DNA of 64,000 bases, taken from positions 186,001 to 250,000 of the forward strand of contig NZ_CANLNH010000002.1 of assembly GCF_947492535.1 (NCBI RefSeq), read 5' to 3'. The notes under the pieces were generated by a model. It saw nothing but the letters and a program-made list of their open reading frames with translations, was not told where the DNA came from and did no database searches. This document shows, piece after piece, positions 8,418 to 18,598 of the stretch (the first letter of the stretch is position 1; the number at the start of each line of letters is the position of its first letter). The position numbers and the translations under genes are program-made. Source of the stretch: an uncultured Dokdonia sp. Its GTDB lineage: Bacteria > Bacteroidota > Bacteroidia > Flavobacteriales > Flavobacteriaceae.

Positions 8418-10574
8418 ATGAAAAAAGTTCTTTTTTTAGCCTTTGCGAGTAGCATGCTATTTGCTTGTCAAAATGATGTAAAATCTATAGAAAATTCTAT
8501 TGCAGTGACCTATACAAAAACCAAAAAAGCTGATACCGTAGACACCTATTTTGGAACAGATGTGCCAGATCCGTATCGCTGGCTGGAAGATGATCGTAGT
8601 TCAGAAACTGAAGATTGGGTAAAACGTCAAAATCAGGTAACCTATGGATATCTAGATACGATCCCTTTTAGAGCACAACTTAAAGAAAGACTTGAAAAAT
8701 TATGGAATTATGAAAAAATAGGATCTCCTTTCAAAGAAGGAGAGTATACCTATTTCTATAAAAATGATGGATTACAAAATCAGTATGTCATCTACCGTTA
8801 TAAAACGGGTGAAGATCCAGAAACAGCTACTATATTTTTAAATCCAAATACCTTTGCCGAAGATGGAACTATTTCTTTGGGAGGAACAAGTTTTTCTGAA
8901 GATGGAAGTACACTTGCATACAGTATTTCTGAAGGAGGAAGTGATTGGCGAAAAATCCTGATCATGGATACGGAGTCTAAAAAAATTGTAGAAGATACCT
9001 TGGTAGATATTAAGTTTTCAGGGATGAGTTGGTATAAAAATGAAGGTTTTTACTACTCAAGTTATGATAAGCCTAAAGGAAGTGAACTTTCTGCCAAAAC
9101 AGATCAACATAAAGTATATTATCATAAACTTGGAACGCCCCAATCTGAAGATGCTCTTATTTATGGAGGAACTCCAGAAGAAAAACACCGCTATATCTAC
9201 GGAAGCGTTTCTCGAGACAATCGTTATTTATTGATTAGTCCTAGAGTAAGTACTTCTGGAAATAAATTATACCTAAAAGATCTTACAAAACCGAATAGTG
9301 ATCTGGTTACTATTCTTGATCACACCGATAGTGATACCTATCTTATTACTAATGTAGGATCAAAACTTATTTTATCTACAAATCTTAATGCACCTAACCA
9401 ACGTGTAGTAACTGTAGATGCCAGCGACCCACGTCCTGAAAACTGGATAGATGTTATTCCTGAAACAAAAAATGTATTAAGTGCCAGTACTGGTGGAGGA
9501 ACTATTTTTGCAAGCTATATGGTAGATGCTGTTTCTAAAGTAATGCAATATGATTATGACGGAAAACTCATTCGTGAAGTCACATTACCTGGTGTAGGAT
9601 CTGTAGGTGGTTTTGGTGCTAAAAAAGAAGAAACAGAACTCTATTATAGCTTTAGTAATTATAAGACGCCTGGAAGCATTTATAAATATGATATAAAAAG
9701 TGGAGCTTCAGAATTATTTAGAAAACCAGATATTGACTTTAATCCAGATGCTTACGAAAGTAAACAGGTCTTTTATACTTCTAAAGATGGTACAAAAGTG
9801 CCAATGATTATCACCCATAAAAAAGGAATCGAGCTCAATGGTAAAAATCCAACTATATTGTATGGTTATGGAGGTTTTAATATAAGTCTTACACCTGGTT
9901 TTAGTATTGCAAATGCAGTATGGATGGAACAAGGAGGTGTCTATGCGGTTCCTAATTTACGAGGTGGCGGTGAGTATGGTAAAGAATGGCATGATGCAGG
10001 AACAAAAATGCAAAAGCAAAATGTATTTGACGACTTTATCGCAGCAGCCGAGTATCTTATAGCTGAAAAATACACCTCTAGTGATTTCTTAGCCATACGC
10101 GGAGGATCTAATGGAGGACTTCTCGTAGGAGCAACGATGACGCAACGTCCAGATCTTATGAAAGTAGCATTGCCAGCTGTAGGAGTAATGGATATGCTTA
10201 GATATCATACCTTTACTGCAGGTGCAGGATGGGCTTATGATTATGGCACTGCAGAAGATAGCAAAGAAATGTTTGAATACCTAAAAGGATATTCTCCTGT
10301 ACATAATGTAAAAGAAGGAGTATCCTATCCAGCAACACTTGTCACGACAGGTGATCATGATGACCGTGTAGTCCCTGCACATTCCTTTAAATTTGCTGCC
10401 GAATTACAAGCAAAACAAGCTGGAAGTGCGCCTACACTTATCCGTATTGAAACCGATGCTGGTCATGGCGCAGGAACCCCTGTAAGTAAAACCATAGAAC
10501 AGTATGCCGATATTTATGGGTTTACATTATATAATATGGGTTATAAAGTATTACCTGGGAAGATAAAAGGGTAA
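8418..10574 (+). CDS. Prolyl oligopeptidase family serine peptidase (S9A), lipoprotein
   Basis: 718 residues. A lipoprotein signal peptide ends at LFAC (C17), so the enzyme is probably membrane-anchored on the periplasmic side. It has the N-terminal [11 protein letters not shown] segment, a seven-bladed propeller, and the alpha/beta-hydrolase domain with nucleophile S564 in GGSNGGLL, D649 in DHDDRVVP and H683 in AGHGAGTP. All triad residues are present. It cleaves short peptides after proline; a role in using dissolved peptides is plausible. Monocistronic, terminator at 10602-10635. Confidence 0.95.
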   Translation: MKKVLFLAFASSMLFACQNDVKSIENSIAVTYTKTKKADTVDTYFGTDVPDPYRWLEDDRSSETEDWVKRQNQVTYGYLDTIPFRAQLKERLEKLWNYEKIGSPFKEGEYTYFYKNDGLQNQYVIYRYKTGEDPETATIFLNPNTFAEDGTISLGGTSFSEDGSTLAYSISEGGSDWRKILIMDTESKKIVEDTLVDIKFSGMSWYKNEGFYYSSYDKPKGSELSAKTDQHKVYYHKLGTPQSEDALIYGGTPEEKHRYIYGSVSRDNRYLLISPRVSTSGNKLYLKDLTKPNSDLVTILDHTDSDTYLITNVGSKLILSTNLNAPNQRVVTVDASDPRPENWIDVIPETKNVLSASTGGGTIFASYMVDAVSKVMQYDYDGKLIREVTLPGVGSVGGFGAKKEETELYYSFSNYKTPGSIYKYDIKSGASELFRKPDIDFNPDAYESKQVFYTSKDGTKVPMIITHKKGIELNGKNPTILYGYGGFNISLTPGFSIANAVWMEQGGVYAVPNLRGGGEYGKEWHDAGTKMQKQNVFDDFIAAAEYLIAEKYTSSDFLAIRGGSNGGLLVGATMTQRPDLMKVALPAVGVMDMLRYHTFTAGAGWAYDYGTAEDSKEMFEYLKGYSPVHNVKEGVSYPATLVTTGDHDDRVVPAHSFKFAAELQAKQAGSAPTLIRIETDAGHGAGTPVSKTIEQYADIYGFTLYNMGYKVLPGKIKG

Positions 10575-10601
10575 TTATATTTATTGTCTATTAGAAAATA
10601 G

Positions 10602-10635
10602 AAAAGGCTCAGATTTATTAATTTGAGCTTTTTTA
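10602..10635 (+). terminator. Terminator after prolyl oligopeptidase
   Basis: Imperfect stem around ggctcagat / atttgagctt with a 6-nt loop, followed by T6. Confidence 0.75.
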
Positions 10636-10715
10636 GGAAAAGTCAAGATTATAATTATATTAAATGATTCTCAACAGTTACAAATGTTTTTAAATCAAAA
10701 AACAATCTTGAAAAC

Positions 10716-13157
10716 ATGAAAAAGAAAATACTTTACGTAATAATTTTCTTATTGATTTGCCCTTTATCTTATAGTCAAATTTCTTTTGAAGAACGCAGAG
10801 CAGGAAACTTTTCGGGATTTCAAGCGCCCACTGACTTTATAACAGCTGACGTAGATGGAGATGAAGATCAAGATGTTATATTTGTTTCCTTAGATCACCT
10901 CATTTGGTTCAAAAACATTAATGATAGAATTGAATTTGGTTTACCAAAATTAATTGCTGAAGAACCAAATCAAAGCCAATTTCTTACCGTTTTTGCTAAA
11001 GATCTGGATAATGACGGAGATTTAGATATTATCTCTGGTGGTTTTAATAATATTGTTTGGTTCGAAAATTTAAATGGTTTAGGCGATTTTAGCGCACAAC
11101 AAATCATTGCCCCAGACACTGGTGAACATTTTCAAATTATTGATATAAATGGAGATAATTTTCTAGACATTGTAGCCTTGCAAGGAGATGTAGTCTGGTA
11201 CGAACACTTGGATGGCAATGGAAATTTTGGACCTCAAACTTATATAGGAGAACTTGGAGATGCTAGCTTTTCGGCTGCAATTCAAGCTGAAGATATTGAC
11301 AGTGATGGGGATTCAGATGTTATAATTGCAAGTGGAAACTATACAGGAGATCATTATATCAGATGGTTTGAAAATTTAAATGGACAAGGAACATTTGGGT
11401 CTTATCAAGTAATTGTTACAACGACAATCTTCATGCCTGATTTTCTCTTTACTGTAGATATTGATCAGGATGGAGATATCGATGTTGTAAGTAGTGCCGC
11501 TAGTGGTGTGACATGGCATGAAAATGATGGTTCAGAAAGTTTCATTGCAAATTTTATTGCTGATAATGGTAATAATATAGACAGTGAAGTATATGTTAGC
11601 GATATTAATAGCGATAATAGATTAGACATCGTTATAGCTAGTACTGATGACAGGAACGTAGTATGGTATGAAAACATAGATAATCAAGGGGCATTTGGGT
11701 CGCCACAGATCATTGAAGATGGAGATAATCCTGACTTATATCCAAATAATATTTTTGTAAATGATCTTGATAACGATGGAGATATGGATGTCATGTGGGG
11801 TAGTACTGATTTTACCCTTTTTGCTTGGAATGAAAATCTCGATGGACAAGGAACATTTGGTAGTTTTAGGAGTTTTTTTCCACCAGGGACTAATCAGATT
11901 TTTGCAGATGATATTGATGGAGATGGAGATACTGATATTTTAAGTGGAACAAATAATCTTTTGTCTTGGTTTGAAAATGCAAATGGAGACGGAGATATCG
12001 AAGTCCAGCGCATCATATCACCATTCTTTGAGGGAGGGAGAGCTGTTTTTGCTTCAGATATTGATGGAGATGGAGACAAGGATATACTTTACGCAAATCC
12101 TTTTGAAGATAAAGTAGCGTGGTATCAGAATATAGATGGACAAGGAAACTTTGGACTAGATAATATAATAACTCTTAATGCAGAAGGCGCTTCTGATGTT
12201 TTAGCTTGTGATTTGGATGGAGATGGGGATATGGATGTAGTGTCCGCATCAAGCACTGATGACAAAGTTGAGTGGTATGAAAATATAGATGGACAAGGAA
12301 CGTTTGATTTCCCACAAATATTAACTACTGATATGGAATCTGTACGAGATGTTTTTGTTTCAGATCTGGATGGAGATGGAGATATGGATATATTAGCAGC
12401 ATCTCCTTTTGATGATAAACTAGCTTGGTTTGAAAATACAGATGGTCAAGGAAATTTTGGACCTATTACCATGATTTTTCAAAATGCAGACTTTGTTTGG
12501 TCAGTACACTCTTCAGATATAGATGGGGATGGAGATATGGATGTGCTCTCAGTCTCTGCAGGTGATAATATGGTTGCTTGGTATGAAAACACAGATGGAC
12601 TTGGAAATTTTAGTAACCCAAATATTATTACAACAGAAACTGATTTTCCAAACCGAGTAATCTCTGCGGATCTTGATTTAGATGGCGATCAAGATGTTAT
12701 TTCTACTTCACAAGGTGATGATACAATTGCTTATTACGAAAATTTGGATGGACAAGGAAACTTTGGTCCTCAACAAATTATTGCTATTTCTGAAGCAGCG
12801 GGTCGTGGACTACACGTTGCCGATATGGATGGTGATACTGATATAGACATTTTTGTATCATCTGGAAGATTTCGATGGTATGAAAACTCAACTGTATTAA
12901 GTGTTCCAGATAATGACAATCCACCTAAAGAATCATTATTATACCCTAACCCTACTACTGGTCCAATAAGTATTGATTCAAGAATGTTAATACAAGAGAT
13001 AAATGTATATAATGTTATTGGTCAAGAAGTATATCATAACATAAATAATGAAGGTATTACTAGTATAAATATTAGCTTTTTACAGCCTGGCCTATATTTA
13101 GTTACTATGAAAGATACGAATAAGCAACTTTGGCAAACTAAAGTAATAAAGAAATAG
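10716..13157 (+). CDS. Secreted FG-GAP/VCBS repeat protein with T9SS type A sorting domain
   Basis: 813 residues. Signal peptide MKKKILYVIIFLLICPLSYSQ. The body is about fourteen repeats of roughly 50 residues, each holding an acidic loop of the type DLDGDGDMD and a following WYEN(I/L)DGQG(N/T)FG segment; the loops look calcium-binding, and the repeats suggest one or two integrin-like propellers. Residues about 740-813 form a T9SS type A sorting domain (LLYPNPTTG, then NVIGQEVY and GLYLVTM), so it should be exported and attached to the cell surface or released. Repeats in the second half are more alike than those in the first, suggesting recent internal duplication. Ligand unknown. Confidence 0.9.
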   Translation: MKKKILYVIIFLLICPLSYSQISFEERRAGNFSGFQAPTDFITADVDGDEDQDVIFVSLDHLIWFKNINDRIEFGLPKLIAEEPNQSQFLTVFAKDLDNDGDLDIISGGFNNIVWFENLNGLGDFSAQQIIAPDTGEHFQIIDINGDNFLDIVALQGDVVWYEHLDGNGNFGPQTYIGELGDASFSAAIQAEDIDSDGDSDVIIASGNYTGDHYIRWFENLNGQGTFGSYQVIVTTTIFMPDFLFTVDIDQDGDIDVVSSAASGVTWHENDGSESFIANFIADNGNNIDSEVYVSDINSDNRLDIVIASTDDRNVVWYENIDNQGAFGSPQIIEDGDNPDLYPNNIFVNDLDNDGDMDVMWGSTDFTLFAWNENLDGQGTFGSFRSFFPPGTNQIFADDIDGDGDTDILSGTNNLLSWFENANGDGDIEVQRIISPFFEGGRAVFASDIDGDGDKDILYANPFEDKVAWYQNIDGQGNFGLDNIITLNAEGASDVLACDLDGDGDMDVVSASSTDDKVEWYENIDGQGTFDFPQILTTDMESVRDVFVSDLDGDGDMDILAASPFDDKLAWFENTDGQGNFGPITMIFQNADFVWSVHSSDIDGDGDMDVLSVSAGDNMVAWYENTDGLGNFSNPNIITTETDFPNRVISADLDLDGDQDVISTSQGDDTIAYYENLDGQGNFGPQQIIAISEAAGRGLHVADMDGDTDIDIFVSSGRFRWYENSTVLSVPDNDNPPKESLLYPNPTTGPISIDSRMLIQEINVYNVIGQEVYHNINNEGITSINISFLQPGLYLVTMKDTNKQLWQTKVIKK

Positions 13158-13199
13158 TATGAGCAGTTATAAATAGAAAAACCATTCTTAATTTATAAT

Positions 13200-14303
13200 C
13201 TACATCACCTCAAACAACTTACCCGGCAAAGGACGTATCACTCCTTTCAATTCCATGGTGAGGAGGATGCCTGCGATTTTATGGGTTGGCATTTTACAGT
13301 GTAAAGCAATGATATCTAATTCTTCTTTTCCATGCTTTTTCAGAAAACTCCAAATCAATTTTTCATCTTCTTCTAAGGTCACAAAAAGCTTTTTCTGTAC
13401 AGGCAATGGCGCTTCTTCTTCTAACTTCCAATTAAGAATATATGCAATATCTGCCGCTGACGTAAGAACGTGTGCTTTATGTTGTTTAATCAAATTATTA
13501 CACCCTATACTCAATGGGTCTGTTGCTCTTCCGGGAACCGCAAAGACATCACGATGATATCCATTGGCAAAATCTGTGGTGACTAGCGAACCTCCTTTTG
13601 CGGCGCTTTCAATAACAATAGTAGCTTCACTAAGTCCTGCTATAATACGATTACGTTGTAAAAAATTAGTGTGTACAAACGAATCTGATGTCCAAAAATC
13701 GGTCATAAAACCACCGTTCTTTTCTACATCTTTTACATATTTACTATGTGTTTTGGGATACATTTTATCAAGCCCGTGAGCTAAAACGCCAATGGTTTGA
13801 AGGTTGTTTTTTAAAGCAGCTTTATGCGCCGTGATATCTACACCATACGCAAATCCAGATACAATAATAGGATTGAATGGGGCAATCTCTTCTATGAGTT
13901 TTTCGACAAAAGCAGTTCCATAAGACGTAATTTTTCGTGTTCCAACAATGCTAATTATTTTGCGTTGCTCCAATTTTATATTTCCTTTTTGAAATAGCAC
14001 AACAGGACCATCTATACAATGTTTTAGTCGCTGAGGATAGTCATTGTCTGTGTAACAACTATAGTGAATCTTATGTGTTTGTAGGTGTTCTAATTCTGCT
14101 TTCGCGAAAGCGGAATGCTTTTCATCCCAAAACGATTGAAGTTTATGTTCTCCTATCCCTTCTACTTTCAAAAGGTGTTCTTTTTTTTGCTGTAAAACGG
14201 CTTCGGCACTTCCAAAATGTTGAATAAGCTTTTTAATACTACCATCTCCTAAATGTGGAATATGTTGGAGTGTAAGTAAAGAAAGGAATTCGTTTTCAGC
14301 CAT
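13200..14303 (-). CDS. dprA: DNA-processing protein DprA
   Basis: 367 residues. N-terminal helix-hairpin-helix region (KVEGIGEHKLQSFWDEK), then the Rossmann core with VGTRKITSYGTAF, IVSGFAYGVDITAHKAAL, FLQRNRIIAGLS and GGSLVTTDFANGYHRDVFAVPG, and a C-terminal winged-helix domain. DprA protects incoming single-stranded DNA and loads RecA in natural transformation. Residues 64-69 (SAFAKA), between the HhH region and the Rossmann core, are encoded by the dispersed palindrome at 14098-14112. No other competence gene lies next to it. Confidence 0.95.
   Translation of the reverse strand: MAENEFLSLLTLQHIPHLGDGSIKKLIQHFGSAEAVLQQKKEHLLKVEGIGEHKLQSFWDEKHSAFAKAELEHLQTHKIHYSCYTDNDYPQRLKHCIDGPVVLFQKGNIKLEQRKIISIVGTRKITSYGTAFVEKLIEEIAPFNPIIVSGFAYGVDITAHKAALKNNLQTIGVLAHGLDKMYPKTHSKYVKDVEKNGGFMTDFWTSDSFVHTNFLQRNRIIAGLSEATIVIESAAKGGSLVTTDFANGYHRDVFAVPGRATDPLSIGCNNLIKQHKAHVLTSAADIAYILNWKLEEEAPLPVQKKLFVTLEEDEKLIWSFLKKHGKEELDIIALHCKMPTHKIAGILLTMELKGVIRPLPGKLFEVM
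14098..14112. repeat. Dispersed palindrome copy 3 (inside dprA)
   Basis: gctttcgcgaaagcg, read in frame as SAFAKA at residues 64-69 of DprA, at the junction of two domains. Confidence 0.9.
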
Positions 14304-14527
14304 ATATGTTATTTACAAACACACAAGAAACAATTTTTATTACTAGTATAAAAGTCTGCATTATCATTTTCTATACACAATTAAGACATCATCGAATATT
14401 TCTAAATAACATGCCTACTTCTGAAGCAACACACAGGAAATCAAGAGGCCACATCCCTATTTGATTTTTGTTAATAAAATATCATTATGACTGTTTGCAA
14501 AGTTTTAAAAAAAAGTATCTTTATTTT

Positions 14528-15463
14528 ATGCAATTAGACCAATACATAAGTGACCTTTTATATCGTTATGAGTGTGTAATCGTACCAGGTTTTGGGGCGT
14601 TTTTAACTCAGTATCAATCTGCTATCATTCACGAAAGCACAAAAGCTTTTTACCCACCAAAGAAGAAGCTTTCTTTCAATGCACAGCTTACAGATACTGA
14701 TGGGTTACTTGCTAATTACATTGCTAAGAAGGAAATGATTCCTCATGAAGATGCAAATACTAAAATTGCATCCTATGTACGCTTCTTATTTGATAGTCTA
14801 CATAAAGGTACTGCTGTTGAGTTTAAGAATATTGGTTCCTTTAAAATGAGTGAAGAAAACACACTTCAATTTGAACCTTCGTATCATCTTAATTATCTTA
14901 CTTCGTCTTTTGGGCTTTCTTCATTTACGTCTCCTCAAATAGCGCGTGAAGTATACAAAGAGGAAGTTGAAGCTTTAGAAGAAAAAGCGCCTATTGCATT
15001 TACACCTGAGAGGAGAGCTTCTTACGGGTGGATGAAATATGCTGCTATTGCTATTGTAGGTCTTGGAATGGCTGGTTTCGGAGGGTTTAAATACCTTAAA
15101 AATGTAGAAGCGCATAATTATGCTGCAGAACAAGAAGCAAAAACGCAGGTTGATGAAAAGATACAAGAAGCAACTTTTGTTATTGAAAACCCTTTACCTG
15201 CTATCACGTTAGATTTAATTCAACCTAAAGGCAAGTATCATGTGGTTGCTGGCGCGTTTAGAGTAAAAGAAAATGCTGAAAAAAGAATCCAACAATTACA
15301 GGATAAAGGATACGACAAAGCAAGACTTGTAAGTGTTAACAAATTTGGACTACACCAAGTAGTGTATGGTAGTTATGCTAATCCTCAGGAAGCATTAGCG
15401 ATACTTCGTAACGTTCGAAAAGAAGACAACAAAACAGCATGGCTTGATGTAAGAGAATTGTAA
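14528..15463 (+). CDS. HU-CCDC81 and SPOR domain protein
   Basis: 311 residues from ATG 14528; a TTG at 14468 adds 20 residues that do not resemble the family, so the internal ATG is preferred. Residues 1-120 hold two HU-CCDC81-type domains (MQLDQYISDLLYRYECVIVPGFGAFL, then the NIGSF motif), 171-188 is a membrane helix, and 235-311 is a SPOR domain (GKYHVVAGAFRVKENAEKRI and the second half QVVYGSYANPQEAL). The SPOR domain should bind denuded septal peptidoglycan. The orientation, with the HU-like part cytosolic and SPOR periplasmic, is inferred. Divergent from dprA. Confidence 0.85.
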   Translation: MQLDQYISDLLYRYECVIVPGFGAFLTQYQSAIIHESTKAFYPPKKKLSFNAQLTDTDGLLANYIAKKEMIPHEDANTKIASYVRFLFDSLHKGTAVEFKNIGSFKMSEENTLQFEPSYHLNYLTSSFGLSSFTSPQIAREVYKEEVEALEEKAPIAFTPERRASYGWMKYAAIAIVGLGMAGFGGFKYLKNVEAHNYAAEQEAKTQVDEKIQEATFVIENPLPAITLDLIQPKGKYHVVAGAFRVKENAEKRIQQLQDKGYDKARLVSVNKFGLHQVVYGSYANPQEALAILRNVRKEDNKTAWLDVREL

Positions 15464-15583
15464 ATCCTCCTTACTTCTTATAGCATTTCTTATAGTATAT
15501 TGTTTACTAGTCATCTAGATACCCTCTAAGGTATTAATCATTAAATCCTATTCCATAAAACAGGGATAGTACAATTCGTTTAA

Positions 15584-15997
15584 ATGAATGACATTTTAAA
15601 GTTAGCTCGAATACAAATTCTTATAATCATACTATTCGCTTTTTTTAAATTTATCAGACCTTCTGTTTTGAATAGTGATTCTCCCAATTTATTCAAAGTA
15701 ATCTTATTGTCTCTCCCTAACTTTTTTGAAGCTATTGTAGGCATATTAACATTAACCAGTATTGGGCTTTATATAAATAGTAAAGTAATAACTCCTAAAA
15801 AGAAGATTAAGGATCATTTTATATATACTATAGCCATAATTTTAACAGCTATTTATGTTATCACACAAGAATTTAAAATTCATAATTTAGGCGGAAATAA
15901 TGTTTTTGATCAAAATGATGTGTTGTTTTCATGTATTGGATTAACTGTAGGGTACTTAATTATTATGTGGATTCGCCCTAAGACTCAGAATGCATAA
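15584..15997 (+). CDS. Hypothetical membrane protein
   Basis: 137 residues, very hydrophobic, with four probable membrane helices (about 8-24, 42-65, 80-97, 113-130) and a short basic cytosolic loop KVITPKKKIKDH. I do not recognise a family. It stands alone between the SPOR protein and the thioesterase, both on the same strand, with spacers of about 90-120 bp on each side. Confidence 0.65.
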   Translation: MNDILKLARIQILIIILFAFFKFIRPSVLNSDSPNLFKVILLSLPNFFEAIVGILTLTSIGLYINSKVITPKKKIKDHFIYTIAIILTAIYVITQEFKIHNLGGNNVFDQNDVLFSCIGLTVGYLIIMWIRPKTQNA

Positions 15998-16059
15998 AGT
16001 ATGTTTTTCAAATTTGCTTATTTTCTAGTTGCAGACTTCATTTTTCGTTAGATACCTCC

Positions 16060-16067
16060 TACCTTTG
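16060..16067 (+). promoter_or_regulatory. Probable -7 box of thioesterase gene
   Basis: TACCTTTG fits the Bacteroidota TAnnTTTG -7 consensus, 19 bp before the ATG. No convincing -33 element identified. Confidence 0.4.
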
Positions 16068-16086
16068 TTAAAAAATTAAGTCTCCT

Positions 16087-16596
16087 ATGGAAACACGTAC
16101 GCCTAGCGAATCTAAAACAATACTTACAGATCTTGTTTTACCTAGCGAAACCAACCCTTTAAACAATCTTTTTGGAGGTGAACTCCTCGCGCGTATGGAT
16201 AGAGCAGCTAGTATTGCTGCAAGAAGGCATTCGCGTAGAATTGTAGTGACAGCTTCAGTTAATCATGTTGCCTTTAACAAGACCATTGCTCTTGGAAGTG
16301 TCGTAACTGTAGAGGCTAAAATCTCTAGAGCATTTAAAACCTCTATGGAGATTTACATAGACGTATGGATTGAGGATCGTGAGAGCGGTATCTGCTCCAA
16401 AGCTAATGAAGCAATCTATACATTTGTGGCTGTAAATGAACAAGGACAACCTGTCCCTGTCCCGCCAGTTGTACCAGAAACCGATGATGAGAAAGATCGT
16501 TATGACGGCGCTTTACGACGCAAACAATTAAGCTTAGTACTCGCTGGAAAAATGAAACCTAACGATGCTACAGAGTTAAAAGCACTGTTTACATAA
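16087..16596 (+). CDS. Acyl-CoA thioesterase (hotdog fold, YciA/BACH type)
   Basis: 169 residues, single hotdog domain. The helix-capping motif NNLFGGELLARMDRAASIAARRHS and the strand ASVNHVAFNKTIALGSVV match the acyl-CoA thioester hydrolase family; the Asn and Asp of these motifs are the usual catalytic residues. It hydrolyses acyl-CoA to free acid and CoA. Isolated gene; its chain-length preference cannot be read from the sequence. Confidence 0.85.
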   Translation: METRTPSESKTILTDLVLPSETNPLNNLFGGELLARMDRAASIAARRHSRRIVVTASVNHVAFNKTIALGSVVTVEAKISRAFKTSMEIYIDVWIEDRESGICSKANEAIYTFVAVNEQGQPVPVPPVVPETDDEKDRYDGALRRKQLSLVLAGKMKPNDATELKALFT

Positions 16597-16920
16597 GAAA
16601 TCATATCATTCAACATCGTTAAAGAGAGTATCTGAAAAGGTATGATTTTCGTCAAACAGAACGTGTTTCAGTTTCCCATTACTGATATAACTGATATGAT
16701 GAGATTCTGAAATGAATTCAGAATGACGTATGAAGTTACTTTCAGACCGCATTTTATACACTATTTGAAGTATAAGAAATCTATGGTATACGCTTTCGCG
16801 AAAGCGTATAATGAATATATATTACTTGTAAGGAATTATTTAGAAATATGACTTTACATGAATGCATCATTTATTGTTATTAATAGATGCGTGTTTTAAC
16901 AACTTATAATCCTACCTATC
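16597..16920. other. Gene-free spacer filled with short repeats
   Basis: 324 bp without a gene. It holds a gaacgtgtttcag unit (about 16659), the palindrome attctgaaatgaattcagaat around 16704-16724, and a dispersed-palindrome copy at 16791-16806. No promoter consensus or RNA gene recognised. Confidence 0.6.
16787..16810. repeat. Dispersed palindrome copy 4, extended to 24 bp
   Basis: Core cgctttcgcgaaagcg at 16791-16806, flanked by tata on both sides so that the perfect inverted repeat spans 24 bp. Intergenic. Confidence 0.9.
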
Positions 16921-17979
16921 ATGAAAAAACTACCTTATTATTTCTACTTATTAGTATTCCATTCGTATCTATTTCACAAGTATCATCTGTAGTCACAGAA
17001 CTTTCTGATCCTTTTGATGTCGTGATACAAGGTACTGACGCTTATGTTGCTGAATTTACAGGCAATACCATTGTACGTGTTGATCTTAACCGCTACAAAT
17101 CCTACTGCCGAAGATGTTGTAACAGGTATTAATGGTCCTACAAGTCTTCTTTTTGATGGAGATGATGTATATATTTCTCAAGTAGGAGGTCTTATAACGC
17201 GAAGAGATGCGAGTGATCTTACATCAAACCAAGTGACTATTGCATCTGGACTCGTAACTCCAGTTTCTATGGTACGTATTGATAATAATTTATATTTTTC
17301 TGAATTCCAAGGTGGAAGAATAGGCCGTGTTGATCTTACTACCGGAACTGTATCTACAGTCATAAACGGGCTTAATTTTCCTGAGCAGATTGTACTTATA
17401 GGAGATGAGTTATTTATTGCACACGCAGGTGCAAATCGCGTTTCTAAGTTTGATGTGACAGATACGACTCCAACATTAGAAGATGTCGTTACGGGGCTTA
17501 ATAATCCTGCTGGCATACATGCTGAAGGCTCAATACTACTTGTTACAGAGTTTGTAGACAATGGTTCTATATTTAGAATAGATACTTCACAAACTTCTCC
17601 TACGGCTGTAGAAATTGTATCAGGGCAAAACAATCCTTTTGGTGTAAGCTTTTTTAACGATGATCTATATTTTGTTCAGAACGGTTCTGGTATTTTATCA
17701 AGATTTCAGGGAAATGTGCTGTCTTTAACAGACGAAATAGTAACAAATACTATCACTGTTTTTCCTAATCCAAATCAAGGACAATTTTCTATTGAAGGAT
17801 TACAAGGAAAAATTGTGAATGATATCACCATTGTTGATGTAACTGGGCGTATTATAAAGCAATATACACCTCAAGATATTGCACTTAACATATTTGATAG
17901 CACCCTTTCTAGCGGTGCTTATTTTTTAGCTATTGATACAGCAGAGGGAAGACTTATAGAAAGAATTATTGTACAATAG
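16921..17979 (+). pseudogene. Secreted beta-propeller protein with T9SS domain, broken by two frameshifts
   Basis: The natural start is ATG 16921, but its frame stops after 23 codons. One A missing from the A6 run directly after the ATG would continue into MKKTTLLFLLISIPFVSISQ, a good signal peptide. That second frame runs on through VVTELSDPFDVVIQGTDAY to VRVDL near 17085, where one extra A (ctt-a-acc) throws it back into the original frame as TATNPTAEDVVTGINGP. From there it is open to 17979: NHL-like propeller repeats (RIDNNLYFSEFQGGRIGRVDL and so on) and a T9SS sorting domain (VFPNPNQGQFSIEG). The two shifts compensate exactly. It is either a young pseudogene, two sequencing errors, or a phase-variable gene at the A run. 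Family resemblance to the gene at 58064. Confidence 0.75.
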
Positions 17980-17987
17980 TATATATT

Positions 17988-18479
17988 TTAAAACTTAAAC
18001 CCTGTACGTAATCGTATGGGGTTTGGCACAAATGGACTTGAACGATCAAATGCTTCACGTTTAATGACAGGTTGTATAAATCGTATACCTGCATCCCAAT
18101 TTTCTGTAAACTGATAATCAATACCAACAGAAAAGGAAACTCCCTTTACTGTAAAGGTTCCTGTATCTCTATTTCGAACTAATTCAAGTTGCGACCCTCC
18201 AGATACTTTCAACTTTGGTGAAAACTGATATTGAAAAAGTAATGGGAATTCTAAAAAATCTTTATTATCTATACGTGATTGATTTAAACCAGCTAGCATA
18301 CTTATAGATGGAGACAGTGATCTTTTAATAAACACACCTCTATCTTGTCCATAAAACTCAAATTGACCTTCATTTTGACCGCTTACAGAAGCTCCAGTAG
18401 TCTCGGTCGTGTATACTTCTTTTGTTTGTGCATGACTCTGTATAACAAGTAAGAATACGAGTAATGAAATATTTTTCAT
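17988..18479 (-). CDS. Small outer-membrane beta-barrel protein
   Basis: 163 residues. Signal peptide MKNISLLVFLLVIQSHAQ, then about eight amphipathic strands with aromatic belts (QFEFYGQDRGVFIKRS, FPLLFQYQFSPKLKVSGG, SVGIDYQFTENWDAGIRF) and a final phenylalanine (RLRTGFKF) that fits barrel insertion by BamA. No enzymatic signature. Convergent with the broken propeller gene, 8 bp apart; the spacer to the next gene upstream is 119 bp, so it may have its own promoter. Confidence 0.7.
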   Translation of the reverse strand: MKNISLLVFLLVIQSHAQTKEVYTTETTGASVSGQNEGQFEFYGQDRGVFIKRSLSPSISMLAGLNQSRIDNKDFLEFPLLFQYQFSPKLKVSGGSQLELVRNRDTGTFTVKGVSFSVGIDYQFTENWDAGIRFIQPVIKREAFDRSSPFVPNPIRLRTGFKF

Positions 18480-18598
18480 GATGGTTTCTTTTCCTTTGAA
18501 ACAAAGAAAGAATCAAAAAGTGTTAAGTTTTACTAACTAACTCACAAACAATCAACAAGAAAAGGTTAAACAAACGTGAAAGAGTTAACTATTCTAAG

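Noticed and set aside
11465-12079. Open frames on both strands inside the FG-GAP gene
   Set aside because: Caused by the repetitive gatggagatgg-type codons of the calcium-binding loops; no independent signals.
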